DNA of 64,000 nt, taken from assembly GCA_024663395.1 (NCBI GenBank), contig JANFAH010000029.1, positions 773,209-837,208 on the forward strand, in the 5' to 3' direction. This stretch comes from Pisolithus tinctorius. Taxonomy: Eukaryota > Basidiomycota > Agaricomycetes > Boletales > Pisolithaceae. This document shows, piece by piece, positions 32,436 to 42,829 of the stretch; position 1 is the stretch's first letter; each line of letters begins with the position of its first letter. The notes under the pieces were generated by a model. It was given only the letters and a program-made list of their open reading frames with translations, ran no database searches and was not told the DNA's origin. The position numbers and the translations under genes were made by a program.

Positions 32436-34677
32436 ATGTCTTTGATCAAAGTGTCCTGTGGCTATTGCAAGGCGTCTCTAACACCGTTCGTCTGCAAATC
32501 TGGCAGCCATTCTGGTCAATGGTGTGCACAAGTAAGTCATCTGTTTGCTTTCCCCATGTTATAAGTAGCTTGATGGATATTGGCATCTAGTGTTTTGCGC
32601 CACACTTACCACAAGGCGGACGTCCATACTGGTATTTCTGGCCACCTGGTGACTCCCCTCAAGGTGGCTCTTTGCCGTCATCACCATTGGTGTCTGTGAC
32701 TCCTCTGGTCTCCGCTGCGCCCTTATCTGTGCCTGCAGTGCTTGACTCTTCCCCTCCAGTTTCTGCTGCACCCTCTTCTGTGCCCCCCCCTGTTACTGTA
32801 CAGAACGACTCTTCTAGCTGCCTGCCTCCTGCCCCACTGACAGAGGGGACTTGTGCATTTCCAGGCTGCACTAAGCAGACTCCCACTGTTGCAGGTCGCT
32901 GTGAGCGTCGCATGTGCAAGAGCCACTGCATTGACTTAGGTGGATGTAATACTGCTATCAAGCACCACCCTGAGTTTGCTGGTGGGCGACAGAAGCAACA
33001 TGTTCAGCAGCCCTCTGCTTCATCACTCCTCCAATCTGTACCCTTACTGGATCTGAAATTGCATGCCAAGCCTGCTGATGTCATTGATCTGGACTTGCTG
33101 GACTCTGTTAATGATGGTGTTGAGGCCTCGCTCCCAAGTTTGGATGTCGTTCAGGGCAATATATCTGCCAGTGTCATTGATCCTGCACTCTCAACAGACT
33201 ACCACATTGATAATACATCAGCTAGTGAATGCAGCTCCAGGTCTATTGCACGCACGCTGGCAAAACTCAATGCTGGGCCACTCGTACCAACTAGTCCACC
33301 TGTATCAACCAGTCCACCTCTGGAACCCCAACTGAATTATAAGCCACTTCTCGTAGCAGCAAGACGCTCGAGCCTGTTGACTGCTGTGTCCCTGCCACCA
33401 AAGTCTTCACAGCGACAGCCAAAGATCACAACTCAGATGAATGCAACTTGGGCTGCCAAGTATAAGTTTGGTTCTGTTCAGCTGTCTGCGAAGGCCCAGA
33501 GGGACAAGGAGAGGCTTGCTGGTGAGCTCGCATCAAAGCGATGCATTGACCTCATTTACTGGGATAGGGTATGATGTGCATTCTGATATGGTATACCTGA
33601 CATTACTTACACGTCTTCTAGGATTATGGCTCTCCAACTATCATGGCTCTCCAGGGTACCAATGGTGATGATTCTGACATACCGCATTGGCCTGACTTCG
33701 CACTTACCCATGTCTCGACCCTGCTACCCTCACTCGGCAACGACATCATGGCTGTCGAGTGGCTGAACCCATCCCTCCTTATCTGGAAGACAATCACACG
33801 ACTAAACTATAGCTTTCGGGTTAAGAATGGTGATGCTTTGTTCCTCTGCAGGAAGGGGGTAGTTCACTGCGATAATTATGAGAAGATACTACAGAAGTTC
33901 CATGTCAATATGTCAACACCTCCTCGCCTTTTCAAGAACCTTAAGGGCGAGCGGAAGAGTGTCGCGAGACAGCAGAGCCTGTTTACCTCCCGTCAAGCCT
34001 ACTTAGCTGAGTCTGACAATGACTCTGATGCCAACATCACTTCTCCATTCGTTACATCTCCATTCGTTACCTCTTCTCCATTTCCTACTGTGTCTCCAAG
34101 CTTCCCCACCTCCCAAAAGCGCTCTCGTTCACATGCACGCACACCTAGTTTGGAGGGACACCACAAGCGTCCAAACTTCATGTCCGCTCTTGAGGCAGCC
34201 GATTCATCTTCAGCTGACACCCTATCCTCAACTGAAGCCACATTGTCAGCAGCTGCATCATCTGATACATCCCCCTCTTGCACACCTGCCATCAATACCA
34301 TCGAGTTACCATCTCCTTTGCTCCCCACCACTTCCTTACCATCTATGCAAAGGAAGCTACACACTGCCTGGCCCACTGGTGAGTATGTGGTAGACGTTGT
34401 GGCAGGGATGGAGGCCATGGGGAAGCCAAAGATGAAACACCTCTCTGTTCCCCAACGGTTCGAGGCGATCTTTGGCCGTGCCTTCATCCAGTCTACATAT
34501 CATGATGCATGCCGGCGATGGCAGCTTGCCCCCCTCGAGCTACGTGAGGAACTCTTAAAGGCTGGTAGAACTCCAGAGGGCTGTTGGGATATGATCACAC
34601 GGGCAGTAAAGTTGAAGCGAGCAAAGCAGCCTCTCTTCGAGGGTGCATTGGTCGATATTGATCTCACATCCGACTAG
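32436..34677 (+). CDS. KDZ-transposon partner protein with cysteine clusters
   Basis: Three exons: 32436-32531, 32591-33568 and 33622-34677, total 2130 nt, 709 residues, all in phase. An N-terminal cluster has CGYCKASL, then FVCKSG and WCAQCF, followed by GGRPYWYFW, resembling a GRF-type zinc finger. A second cluster near residue 105 has CAFPGC, RCERRMCKSHC and GGC. A Ser/Thr/Pro-rich middle follows. The conserved C-terminus includes WPTGEYVVDVVAGMEAM and FEAIFGRAFIQSTYHDAC with GRTPEGCW, a pattern I associate with uncharacterised mushroom proteins. I infer a DNA-binding or targeting helper for the element. It is intact, is in its own orientation convergent to the transposase, and has no catalytic motif that I can see. 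Confidence 0.78.
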
Positions 34678-34955
34678 TTACAATCAGCCATTCTTTTTTT
34701 TTTTTTCCCTTTTACACTCGCATTGCCTGTCATCGCATTGTCCATCGCATTGTGTACATCTCTTCCTCATGTCTTATGTCATTGTGTTGTTCCTACATAC
34801 TCTTGCACTGTCATACCTTACTGTTTCCATGTGAGCAATCCATCCATTGTCGCACCATACTGTACCCTTTCCATGTTAGCAATAGACTTATGCATTCATG
34901 TCCAACCTCAATGAAAGCTTTGTAGCAAATGAATATATTGCATGAGACGAACCAA
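34678..34955. other. convergent intergenic stretch inside the KDZ element
   Basis: A T-rich stretch (a run of T at 34694-34706, then C/T-rich sequence) between the two convergent genes of the transposon. It probably holds the 3' ends of both transcripts. No gene seen. Confidence 0.55.
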
Positions 34956-37196
34956 TTACAAAGGGGGGGCATGGCGAGGGCTCCAGCCCTTGGCCTCAAG
35001 TCTTCTGACAGTGACACAGTTGCGCAGGCGGATCATCTCGTCCAAAAAAAATTATACTTGACTGGAAGCATCTCCCGGCAAATGGCATGGTAGCTACCCA
35101 GCCATACGTTCACCTGCTCTGCAACAGATGTGTTGAACCACCAGCCAGTGTTATCGTCATTCATCAGCTCCAGGTAGTCAGCAGGGTTACAGTTCTTCTG
35201 GCAATAGTCGTGCGTGGTCTTGTGCTTGTTAAGGAGGTGCCATACATCGACACACATACCTACATCCCTCCACCATGGATCACCACGAGCTTCAACCTGC
35301 CGCTTTGCATCACATGCCGTGTCATAAATAAAATGTTCTGGCTTATGAGCACGTGGAACAGAGAAAGCCGTCTTCACAAAGTCCTTTGCAGGAGGTTAGT
35401 GAACAATCTACGCAAGAAGAAGGAGCACTTACAATAACATTGGAAACTGCTTCAGCACCAAAGAAAGTCGCACGGCCAATGATAATGCCACAGGGGCGGA
35501 CAAGAGTCTGTTCGTTGTGTGTGCAGCGTCTACCAAACTGTGCCCGGAGTTCACGGCCTTGATCTGACTTTGTTGGACATGGTTCTTCGTCATTAACACC
35601 AACACAACCTTTGCTCCTCTTGAAGTGGTGCCTAACTTCCATGCCACTGACTGTAAACCATTCGTGATTCTCCTCTAAGTCATCATGACTGCCATCGGTG
35701 AGAGACTCATTCTCATGGCCAGCAGCATCCTTGGGATGAGTGACACGATGCCAAAGAAGACGTTCAGTGAGGGAAAATGCAGATTTACCCTTCGCGATGC
35801 TCATAGTCTCCATGCAAGAATGTAGAGAGTCATTGCATGTTTTGGAGCCTTGTGTAACAGGCTGTTCACATCCATTCATGGCACAGACATCATGCATGGA
35901 ATAGTGAGCCCAACAGATGCGATCACGAACATTTTGAAGGGGTGCTGTGCAGCGATATTGTCCACAACATGGGTGGCCAAGGGTAACACCGTCACTAACG
36001 ATCACTTGACATTTCCCTGTTGCAAATTGTCAATAGGCCCAGGAATAATCATTTAAGATGACTGGACTTACACAGCTCAGGTGTGCCATCTTGATCTTCC
36101 TCATAGACCCGCATGCAGCCATCACAATAATGATCAATTTCATCTTGACCATGGTAGACAATCCATTTATTACGCTCCTGCATGGCCATGTCAAAACGAT
36201 TTCTCTGATCACCAGTATGTGGGATAATGAGGACTTCATCTCGACTGGCATGGTCACGAAGAAGCGCAAGGAGGACAAATGTGTCCCACACATGGACTGC
36301 AGATAATGTAGGGGAAAATGGCCAGCCCACATCCTCAAAGACACTGGAGGCTTCATGGGCAAAGGTTGTCATGAATATCATACTACAGTTGGTGGCCAAG
36401 CAGCTGGAGGGTGATCAGTATGTCACTGGCATGTAACGATATAGTGGATGCATACGATCCAAATAGGTGTTGATTGGTCCACATCTCCGCAAGCTGCCGT
36501 TCCACAAAGCGATGTTCACTGACTTGGAGAAATGTTGGGATGCCCTTGTAATAAGTCCACTGACCGTCACAAACATAGTAGTTATGGTGATAGTTGCAAC
36601 GGCAATCTGTAAGATCAGGTGGGTCCAGCAGTTAGGGCTAAGTTGATACAACGATACCTTTGCAGTACAGGTGGATCGCCCAAGCCTGGTTCACAGCCAT
36701 TGAGTGTGTACACAACCACTTGGCGTGCTTCAACCTTGCGTAGCTCAGACGTCCGGGAGCACTCCATGTTTCACAACAATTTGTTGGAGGATATAGGGTT
36801 TTTAATGCTAGAAAAGTAAGATCAGCATCACACAATGCTACTGCACATGCAAGACATACTAAGATCATGTGGCCATCCATAGAGTCTAAAGAGGTCTCGA
36901 GTAGATTGCTGACGCTCACTCTCTGGAAGGAAGTCCCATACAATATCATTGAGAAGGGGCCAGATGCATTGTACACTCTCCAGAGACATGGATGTGGCCT
37001 TTGCAAGGAAAGCCACAACAGAGTCCGGCAGGATGCTAGGGGGCACGTCCGAAGGGTGATGTGAAGATTGAGCAACTATGATGTTCCGTTTCAGGTTAGC
37101 TGAGAGCGTGATGAACAACACCAGCTGAGAGACAGTAGTTGTCTGCAGAAATGGGTTTCTTTCAAGCCGTTTGAGCAGCGCAACGAGCAGCATCAT
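34956..37196 (-). CDS. KDZ-like transposase, CxC5/CxC6 type
   Basis: The ATG at 37196 opens the N-terminal helical domain (LLVALLKRLERNPF; CIWPLLNDIVWDF). A cysteine-rich segment follows (LYPPTNCCETW; after an intron DCRCNYHHNYYV near 36600, then GIPTFLQVSEHRFVERQLAE). The catalytic half has a Cys cluster (GHPCCGQYRC; CAMNGCEQPV), the segment RPCGIIIGRATFFGAEAV near 35480, YDTACD near 35320, VDVWH near 35250 and SVAEQVNVWLG near 35125. The last three supply the likely D, D and E catalytic acids. This matches transposases of Kyakuja-Dileera-Zisupton type with CxC5/CxC6 clusters. A run of eight As at 35044-35051 (+) shifts the frame and ends the protein at 35033. With one more base it would read LDEMIRLRN and end at 34956, as expected for the family. 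Confidence 0.84.
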
Positions 37197-37300
37197 GTAC
37201 ACGCAGCCGCCAGCAGGCCACTCGCCGCATCTCAGCCCTAGCGGGGCTGGAAATGTGTATTACTTAATGTATGTTATGTAAGCGCCGGGCAAAACGCCAG

Positions 37301-37349
37301 GCAAAATGCCGGACAAAATCCGCCGGAGGTTCTATTTCCTATACGTCCT
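37301..37349 (-). repeat. terminal inverted repeat, right end of KDZ element
   Basis: Read inward on the minus strand it has AGAACCTCCGGCGG, matching the left end. Additional copies of GCCGG(G/A)CAAAA stand just inside, at about 37282-37320, as a short direct repeat cluster. Confidence 0.66.
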
Positions 37350-37854
37350 CACATCGGCGGTCTCTGCTATTACGGACTCCGCAACCTTAATCTCGGTGGT
37401 GTGTACTGCGGAACTGGAAGGGGCAGGGTTCGACGCCAGCTAACACTTGCCGACAGAATTGTCGGATAGTGGTAGATGAAAAATCGATCTGCTGCCCAAA
37501 TGAGAATGGTATCATCAGAAGGGCTGAACCTCGAAGGATGAGTAGGCGTCCACTGCATAAATTGTCGAGAGGTCGTATGCCAAACCAAGCCAGGACATAA
37601 TGCAGCGTACCAGTGTCGAGGTCCTTGGATACTAGGGGTTCAATGCTGAGGAGAGAGGCGAAGTTAAGGAATTTACTTGAGCGCAAGTGCCTCCTTGTCC
37701 CGCATACGTCGGACAAGCGCACGAGTGCACCCGTCGTTGGACAAAGTAGCCATGCCTGCCTGCGCCGCTTCAGAAGGCGTCGACAAGGACCTCCTTGACT
37801 CTGAGACCTGTCAGATTCTTCGGGACTATGAAGTATGTAAATACTTTTGTGCAC
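37350..37854 (-). pseudogene. unrecognised gene fragment, paralogue of 19870-20262
   Basis: 37350-37560 is the continuation of the duplicated segment after the KDZ insertion and is about 85-90% identical by eye to 20052-20255. The minus strand reads SRFSPSDDTILIWAADRF. Upstream it continues with SLLSIEPLVSKDLDTGTLHYVLAWFG and LVRLSDVCGTRR, giving more of the 5' part of this gene than the other copy keeps. Frames are interrupted at about 37555. The family is not recognised. Confidence 0.4.
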
Positions 37855-37859
37855 ATCTG

Positions 37860-38411
37860 ATTCCCTTTAAGAATCCCTGTTCGCAGGAAGAGTGGCCAAC
37901 ATGCATACCTTGGTATACTCGGACGTCCCCTCACGCCGCTCGCAAAGATCATGATAACTACATCATCATTATCCGCCCATGATAAAATCGTTTATACCCA
38001 ACTCTGTTCTTTGACACGGTCGTCTTTTGGCCACTCAAAAAAGATAAGTCTAAAAAATGAGACGCTTGCCTGCATATTGACTTCTATGTGGTACTCCGAT
38101 CCTTCCCCTGCGCCGAAGAGAATTTGATGACAACGATGTTATGATCAGAAGGGTACCCAGAGCTGCCAGCGGGGATCTGATACCAAACTATAAGTTTAAG
38201 TCGTCACGCTGACCCGATAATCGTCCACGAGGTAACCATCTTCGTGTTATGTATATACTTGAGCGCAATGGTTTGGGAAGTCGTGACAGGCACACGCCTT
38301 TCTCGGCACAACGACCAGCAGACCAAAGCATAGCCCAGGTCCCAGATGTTGTCCACGCCCAAACTTATGGAAAGTCGGACTACCACACGTGCTGTTGCGT
38401 GTCGGATGTCC
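37860..38411. other. intergenic stretch before the Gypsy element
   Basis: No supported gene. The last bases before the LTR, 38407-38411 (TGTCC), resemble the TGTCT that follows the other LTR and may be the decayed target duplication. Confidence 0.5.
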
Positions 38412-38696
38412 TGTGAGGAACCCGGTCCGGCCATCAGCTGATCGGTGGGCCGGCCTAGTCCTCGTCATGCTCTACGCCCGTGTTTCACTTTCTTACTCAC
38501 CGTGTTTCACCTCACTGCAGTATATAGTTTTCCCGCCCTTCGTCCATTTTCTCCAGCGATTAACCTTTCGTTATCAGGTATGCCTCTTGTCGTCCACCTT
38601 GTGCTGGATCTTAGCTTCGTTATCAGCGTTAGGTTGGCTAATGCACTCCTACTCCTTTTCCAAGGCACGCAACTGCAGCTGAATAATTACATTACG
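38412..38696 (+). repeat. 5' LTR of the Gypsy remnant
   Basis: Matches 41399-41691 across its length. Shared words include TATATAGTTTTCCC (TATA-like, about 38521), TATGCCTCTTGTCGTCCACC and TTGGCTAAT. There are many substitutions and small indels. The exact outer bases are uncertain by a few positions. Confidence 0.82.
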
Positions 38697-38725
38697 TTAA
38701 CGGTCTAGAAGCGCTGGCGATTGTA

Positions 38726-39840
38726 ATGACTTCCGATGGCTCCGACCTCGACTCACCCATCTCGTCTCCGGAACCACTTTCCCAATCGAGCTCGCAATCA
38801 CACCTTCAGCGACATCCTCAGCCACAACCACAGCCTCCGTTAGCGGGTCAGGCTCAGGACGACTTCTGTGCTGCTTTCCTTGAGACGCTCCTCCGCAATC
38901 GTGCTCCGAAGGTAAAGGTAGCACAACCGGACGTGTACGATGGATCAACTGAAAAATACGATGCCTTCATTAATCAACTTGAATTGAATTTCGCAACTAA
39001 TCCATCTACGTTTGCTACCGACGCCATCAAAATTAACTACGCTATGTCGTACATGAAAGCCGGCCGTGCCCAGCAGTGGGTAATTGGTCTCCGTAACAAA
39101 CAGCGTGCAGGAGGGGCTTGCCCAGAGCTCGACAGTTGGGAAGGTTTTGATGATGCGCTGAAGGAAAAGTTCAGTGAACCAAGCAAGAAAATGCGGGCTC
39201 AGTACAAGCTCCTCGCCTTGAAACAACGCGACGGCCAATCGGTCGATGACTATCTTACGGAGTTTGAGTTATTGGCGGGAGACACTCAATTCAATGACGA
39301 AGCGCTCTTCACATCTTTCGTACCGGGTTATCGCACCGGATTTTCTCACAGTGCGTGCAGAACGGGGACCTCGAGGACAGCTTACAAGGATGGAAGGACT
39401 ACGCCAAGCGCGTTGATCGTTACACTCGCACTAATTCCACCCTCCTCTCTCCCTCTGCTAGAAATCCTCGCCCACCGGGTAAATGCATCTTTCCATTCCA
39501 GCGTCACCCTGTACCCCCTACACCCTCTGCACCTCCTATTCATCCAACAACTGCGTCGGCTCCCGCGCCGGCACGTTCTATTCTAGGTGCAGGCGAGCCT
39601 GTGGATACCGGTCAAATCAACCGTCGTCAGGGACGTAGAGGAATCACGTGCCATCGCTGCGGACAGGTTGGCCACCTTGCTCGCAAACTGTGCTCGTTAC
39701 CGAGGTCGAGCGCATTCATGCGTTGTGGACTACCTGGGATGACACGGCAAGGCACGACGTTATCAATGCAATCAATGAAGTCGCTACGCAAAAGAAAGAA
39801 GAAGCGTCATTGAATGAGGAATCAGGTTTTTGAAAATGCC
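38726..39840 (+). pseudogene. Gypsy gag with zinc knuckle, frameshifted
   Basis: The ATG at 38726 starts a Ty3-type Gag: an acidic/Ser-rich N-terminus, then FLETLLRNRAP, the capsid-like core (YDGSTEKYDAFINQLELNF; LKEKFSEPSKKMRAQYKL) to about 39355. There the frame shifts and continues as LEDSLQGWKDYAKR. The zinc knuckle CHRCGQVGHLARKLC is near 39650. Gag would package element RNA; this copy is broken. Confidence 0.82.
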
Positions 39841-39994
39841 GGTAGGAAGTGACTCTACCTCATCGGCGTCTACTTTAGGCTCTAACAATGTTGATGTACC
39901 ATATGATCGTTCTGAATCGAATCCTTCGCCTATCAATGATCCTGATGCATCGTTAACTAAATATGCCCGTCGCTTCCTCTCTTTGTAGTCTCTC

Positions 39995-40738
39995 GTGTTA
40001 AGAGCGGATATGCCGACGAAGCCGCTTTGTGCCCCGTCCGCCATTGGTCCCATAGCCAATGACGAGGACAACCCCACTGCATACTCTGTCCTTCACGAAC
40101 TCGAGAAACCACGTCAATTGATTCGAAGCGTAGCTGGTAAGTCTGCATTCCTTCCTCTTGTGCTTCAGACGTTAGATGATCGCCAGTCTTTCGACGTCGA
40201 GGCCCTACTGGATAGCTGGGCCAGTGGTTGCTACGTCGATGGGGGTCACGTCCGTGCTAGATCAGTCAACACTCGGCCACTCCCTCGACCCATCCCTGTT
40301 TATAATGCAAACGGTTCATCACATGGCGCCGGTCATATTCGTTATACCGTCGACCTGTCCATAAACGTCGATGGTCACTCTGAAGTGGCTACTTTCGCAG
40401 TCACTAACGCCGACAAATCACCTGTTATCGTTGGGTACGATTGGCTCCGCAAACAGAATCCCTCGGTAAATTGGCGCACGGGGAAGGTCGTATTCAACCG
40501 CTTCCCTGCAGTTTGCTATCTGCATACACCTCAGCTGGAGGATGCGTTCTTACTTCGATATTGCAATTCTTGGAAGAGGGTAATCGATTATGGGTTACAG
40601 AGATCTCCTCGAGTATCTCTTCAGTACCTCAACGGCTTCTCACAAGTATTCGAAAAAATTGAATTCGATCGTTTGCCTGAACACCGCCAACGGGATCACG
40701 CAATCAAACTCAAACCCGGGAATCGAACCTTCAAGTAG
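39995..40738 (+). pseudogene. Gypsy protease region
   Basis: Typical Ty3 protease context: EALLDSWASGCYVDG at about 40205, where the catalytic DSG is DSW, then VIVGYDWLRKQNPSVNW near 40430 and the spacer RLPEHRQRDHAIKLKPG leading into reverse transcriptase. The changed active-site glycine suggests loss of function. Confidence 0.78.
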
Positions 40739-41398
40739 CAAAATTTATCCTTTTGAGTCTCTCGGAACAAGCGGAGTTGGGACATGTTCTTCGAAGAACA
40801 CCTTCGTATCGGACGTCTCCCCCATCGCATCCCCCCCTTTTTATTATTATTAAGCAGGGTGGTACTCTGTGTCCAGTGCAAAACTGTCGTAGACTTGACA
40901 AGGCCACTATCAAAAATCGTTATCTACTTCTTCTTTCTGAAGTCGTCCACAAACTACGCGGCGCGAGCTGCTTCACCAGTTATCAACTCGCCGGCGACCT
41001 TTCAAATGATGATGAATGTGCTTTTTTGCCACCTTGTTTGCCAGGGGGTAGTTATCGTCTATATGGACAGCGTGCTTTCCATCTCGAATTTCCTCAATCT
41101 TGGTGACGGATGCGCCCCATATTCCACACTGCCCTTCTTCGCCCCTATCATTTTCCCACGTCCCGATCCAACAACGCGCCGCCACCACCAGTTCTTCACA
41201 GAGACCATTATAAGATAGAAGTGTTAGATGAGTGCTTTCGTTGTGGTCGTGCTGAATATCTTGTGAAATGGTAAGGTCTTCCTCGCAAAGAAAACACTTG
41301 GGAGCTTCGTGACATTCTTGATGACAGACATGGTATTAACAACAAACCTCGGGAATATCTTGTTCATAGGGGAAACGTCCGCCTTAAGAGGGGGGTGA
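40739..41398 (+). pseudogene. Gypsy reverse-transcriptase pieces and chromodomain, internally deleted
   Basis: The first piece reads like the start of reverse transcriptase (GGTLCPVQNCRRLDKATIKN; LLSEVVHKLRGASCFTSY) to about 40985. It jumps directly to the later motif TFQMMMNVLF followed by VIVYMDS, where YMDD is expected, at about 41000-41075. About 50 residues of the palm are missing. After unassigned sequence, EYLVKWKGLPRKENTWE at about 41250-41310 is a chromodomain, typical of chromovirus integrase tails, and needs a small frame repair. RNase H and the integrase core are absent. A purine tract (AGAGGGGGGTGA) precedes the 3' LTR. Confidence 0.82.
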
Positions 41399-41691
41399 CG
41401 TGATGAAGCTCGTCCAGCCATCGGCTGATCCGTCGGCTGGTCATGTCCCTGCCATGGTACTTCATACCCTGTTTGACTTTCTTACCCACGATGTTTCGCC
41501 TTACTTTATTACCATATATAGTTTTCCCCGCGTGTCTTTCATTTCCTCCGATGTTAACCTTTCATTATTGGGTATGCCTCTTGTCGTCCACCTTGTCTAG
41601 TATCTTGGCTTCGTTATCAGGGCTACGTTGGCTAATAATTTCCTACTCCTCCGCCAGCACACGCAACTACAGCGAATCATCAATCATCACA
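41399..41691 (+). repeat. 3' LTR of the Gypsy remnant
   Basis: The counterpart of 38412-38696. The first two bases are CG where TG is expected. It ends ATCATCACA. It is followed by TGTCT. Confidence 0.8.
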
Positions 41692-42829
41692 TGTCTCCCA
41701 TGCACTAAACTGATTTTCCTCTTCTACAATTTCGCCCCGCGCATGTCGCACTAAGGCCCGACAGTGGTTGGGCTGGGCTGGGCTCGGCAGAGCCACATCT
41801 GGAGGGCAGGTGACCTGCTCGCTCTGACTGACAGGCAGTGCGTGATAGCAACCAAAGAGGCTGTGGTGCCTATCACGCATTCGTAGCAGTTACTTAGGGA
41901 TAGGAGGAAATGACACTTGATTCTTAATTATAGACGGATGTCTACGGTATACGTAAAAAGATGGTGCGGGGACTGGGCGAACGAGAAAATGAGTCTGCAA
42001 GGAGGTCGATGGGGGAGGCGATGAGCCTACTGGCAGACGGCAGTCCAAGAAAGAGGTGGTGGGAAAGTGCTCAGGCTGATACCGGCGAGAGCCGGCATCT
42101 GCTTGACCCTTCCACTCCTCGACATTCGTGGTTATATGGGTCCTACTTCGCCAGTCAGATAACTCCTCACTCTCAGGCCCTCGTTGGGCTCCGAGCCCAT
42201 GGAGATATCGTGCACCCTGCACGACTTCGCCAGATCCAATGCATGCAGTATGCAGACTACTGTATAGTAATATTCTCGGGCTCCTTTACTATTCTGACTA
42301 TTTTAAACTTCCTGGCTCTTGGGCCGTGGCCCGAAATAGTCCCTAATAATAGTTCAAAAGGTACGAAATAGATCAATAGACAGACAATTCCTTGACGTAA
42401 AAGGCACAAATAGTGTGTAGTTACAGTTATTTATAAGGCTGTTCGTGAAAACCTTCACAACAAACAAACAATGTCGTGAATGCCGATCATAAGTTGCACT
42501 GCAATGTGTCCGATACGTGAACTTAATGCCAGGGTTAATAGTGAACGCTAAGAATAGGGGGTATTAATCTGTATTAATAGGGGGTATTCGCCATCCCCGC
42601 AGTATCAAGGCCCGTCGGAAACTTGAAAGTTGTAGTTATATGGTCAATCCATGCTATGCATTTCAGTTTCATTTCTCACCTCCAAGCGTACTAGCGCAAC
42701 ACTCGATTATGGGCGAGACGCTGTACCAAGATAGTGGGCAGCGTACTAGATTTGGGTCCTATGACAACTCGCCTTCGGACCGCGTGTTGCTGCCAGCCTT
42801 CAAATACCAGTCGTTCAGACCCCTTGGCG
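41692..42829. other. intergenic stretch upstream of the P450
   Basis: No gene I can support. A frame at 41961-42371 (+) overlaps one at 41890-42222 (-), and neither has a recognisable domain. A GGGCTGGGCTGGGCTCGG run is near 41770, and a short direct repeat (AATAGGGGGTATT twice) lies near 42553-42588. The right end presumably carries the P450 promoter. Confidence 0.5.

Larger units (their letters stand above)
32262..37349. mobile_element. KDZ-type DNA transposon with two genes
   Basis: About 5.09 kb, bounded by a 9-10-bp direct repeat and imperfect terminal inverted repeats that share AACCTCCGGCG at the same distance (18 bp) from each end. It carries a convergent pair: a partner gene on + and a CxC5-type transposase on -. 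It interrupts the second copy of the duplicated region, whose flanks (32186-32261 and 37350-37560) correspond to one continuous stretch at 19988-20250. The genes are far less decayed than the surrounding duplicate, so the insertion is the younger event. KDZ transposons are a known mushroom-specific expansion. Confidence 0.83.
38412..41691 (+). mobile_element. deleted Ty3/Gypsy chromovirus remnant
   Basis: Diverged LTRs flank gag, a zinc knuckle, protease, two pieces of reverse transcriptase and a chromodomain, all on +. Total length is 3.3 kb against 5.5-6 kb usual for this type, so most of reverse transcriptase, all of RNase H and nearly all of integrase are deleted. TGTCC/TGTCT outside the LTRs is the likely target duplication. 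It is older than the Copia elements, judged by LTR divergence and indels. Confidence 0.85.
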
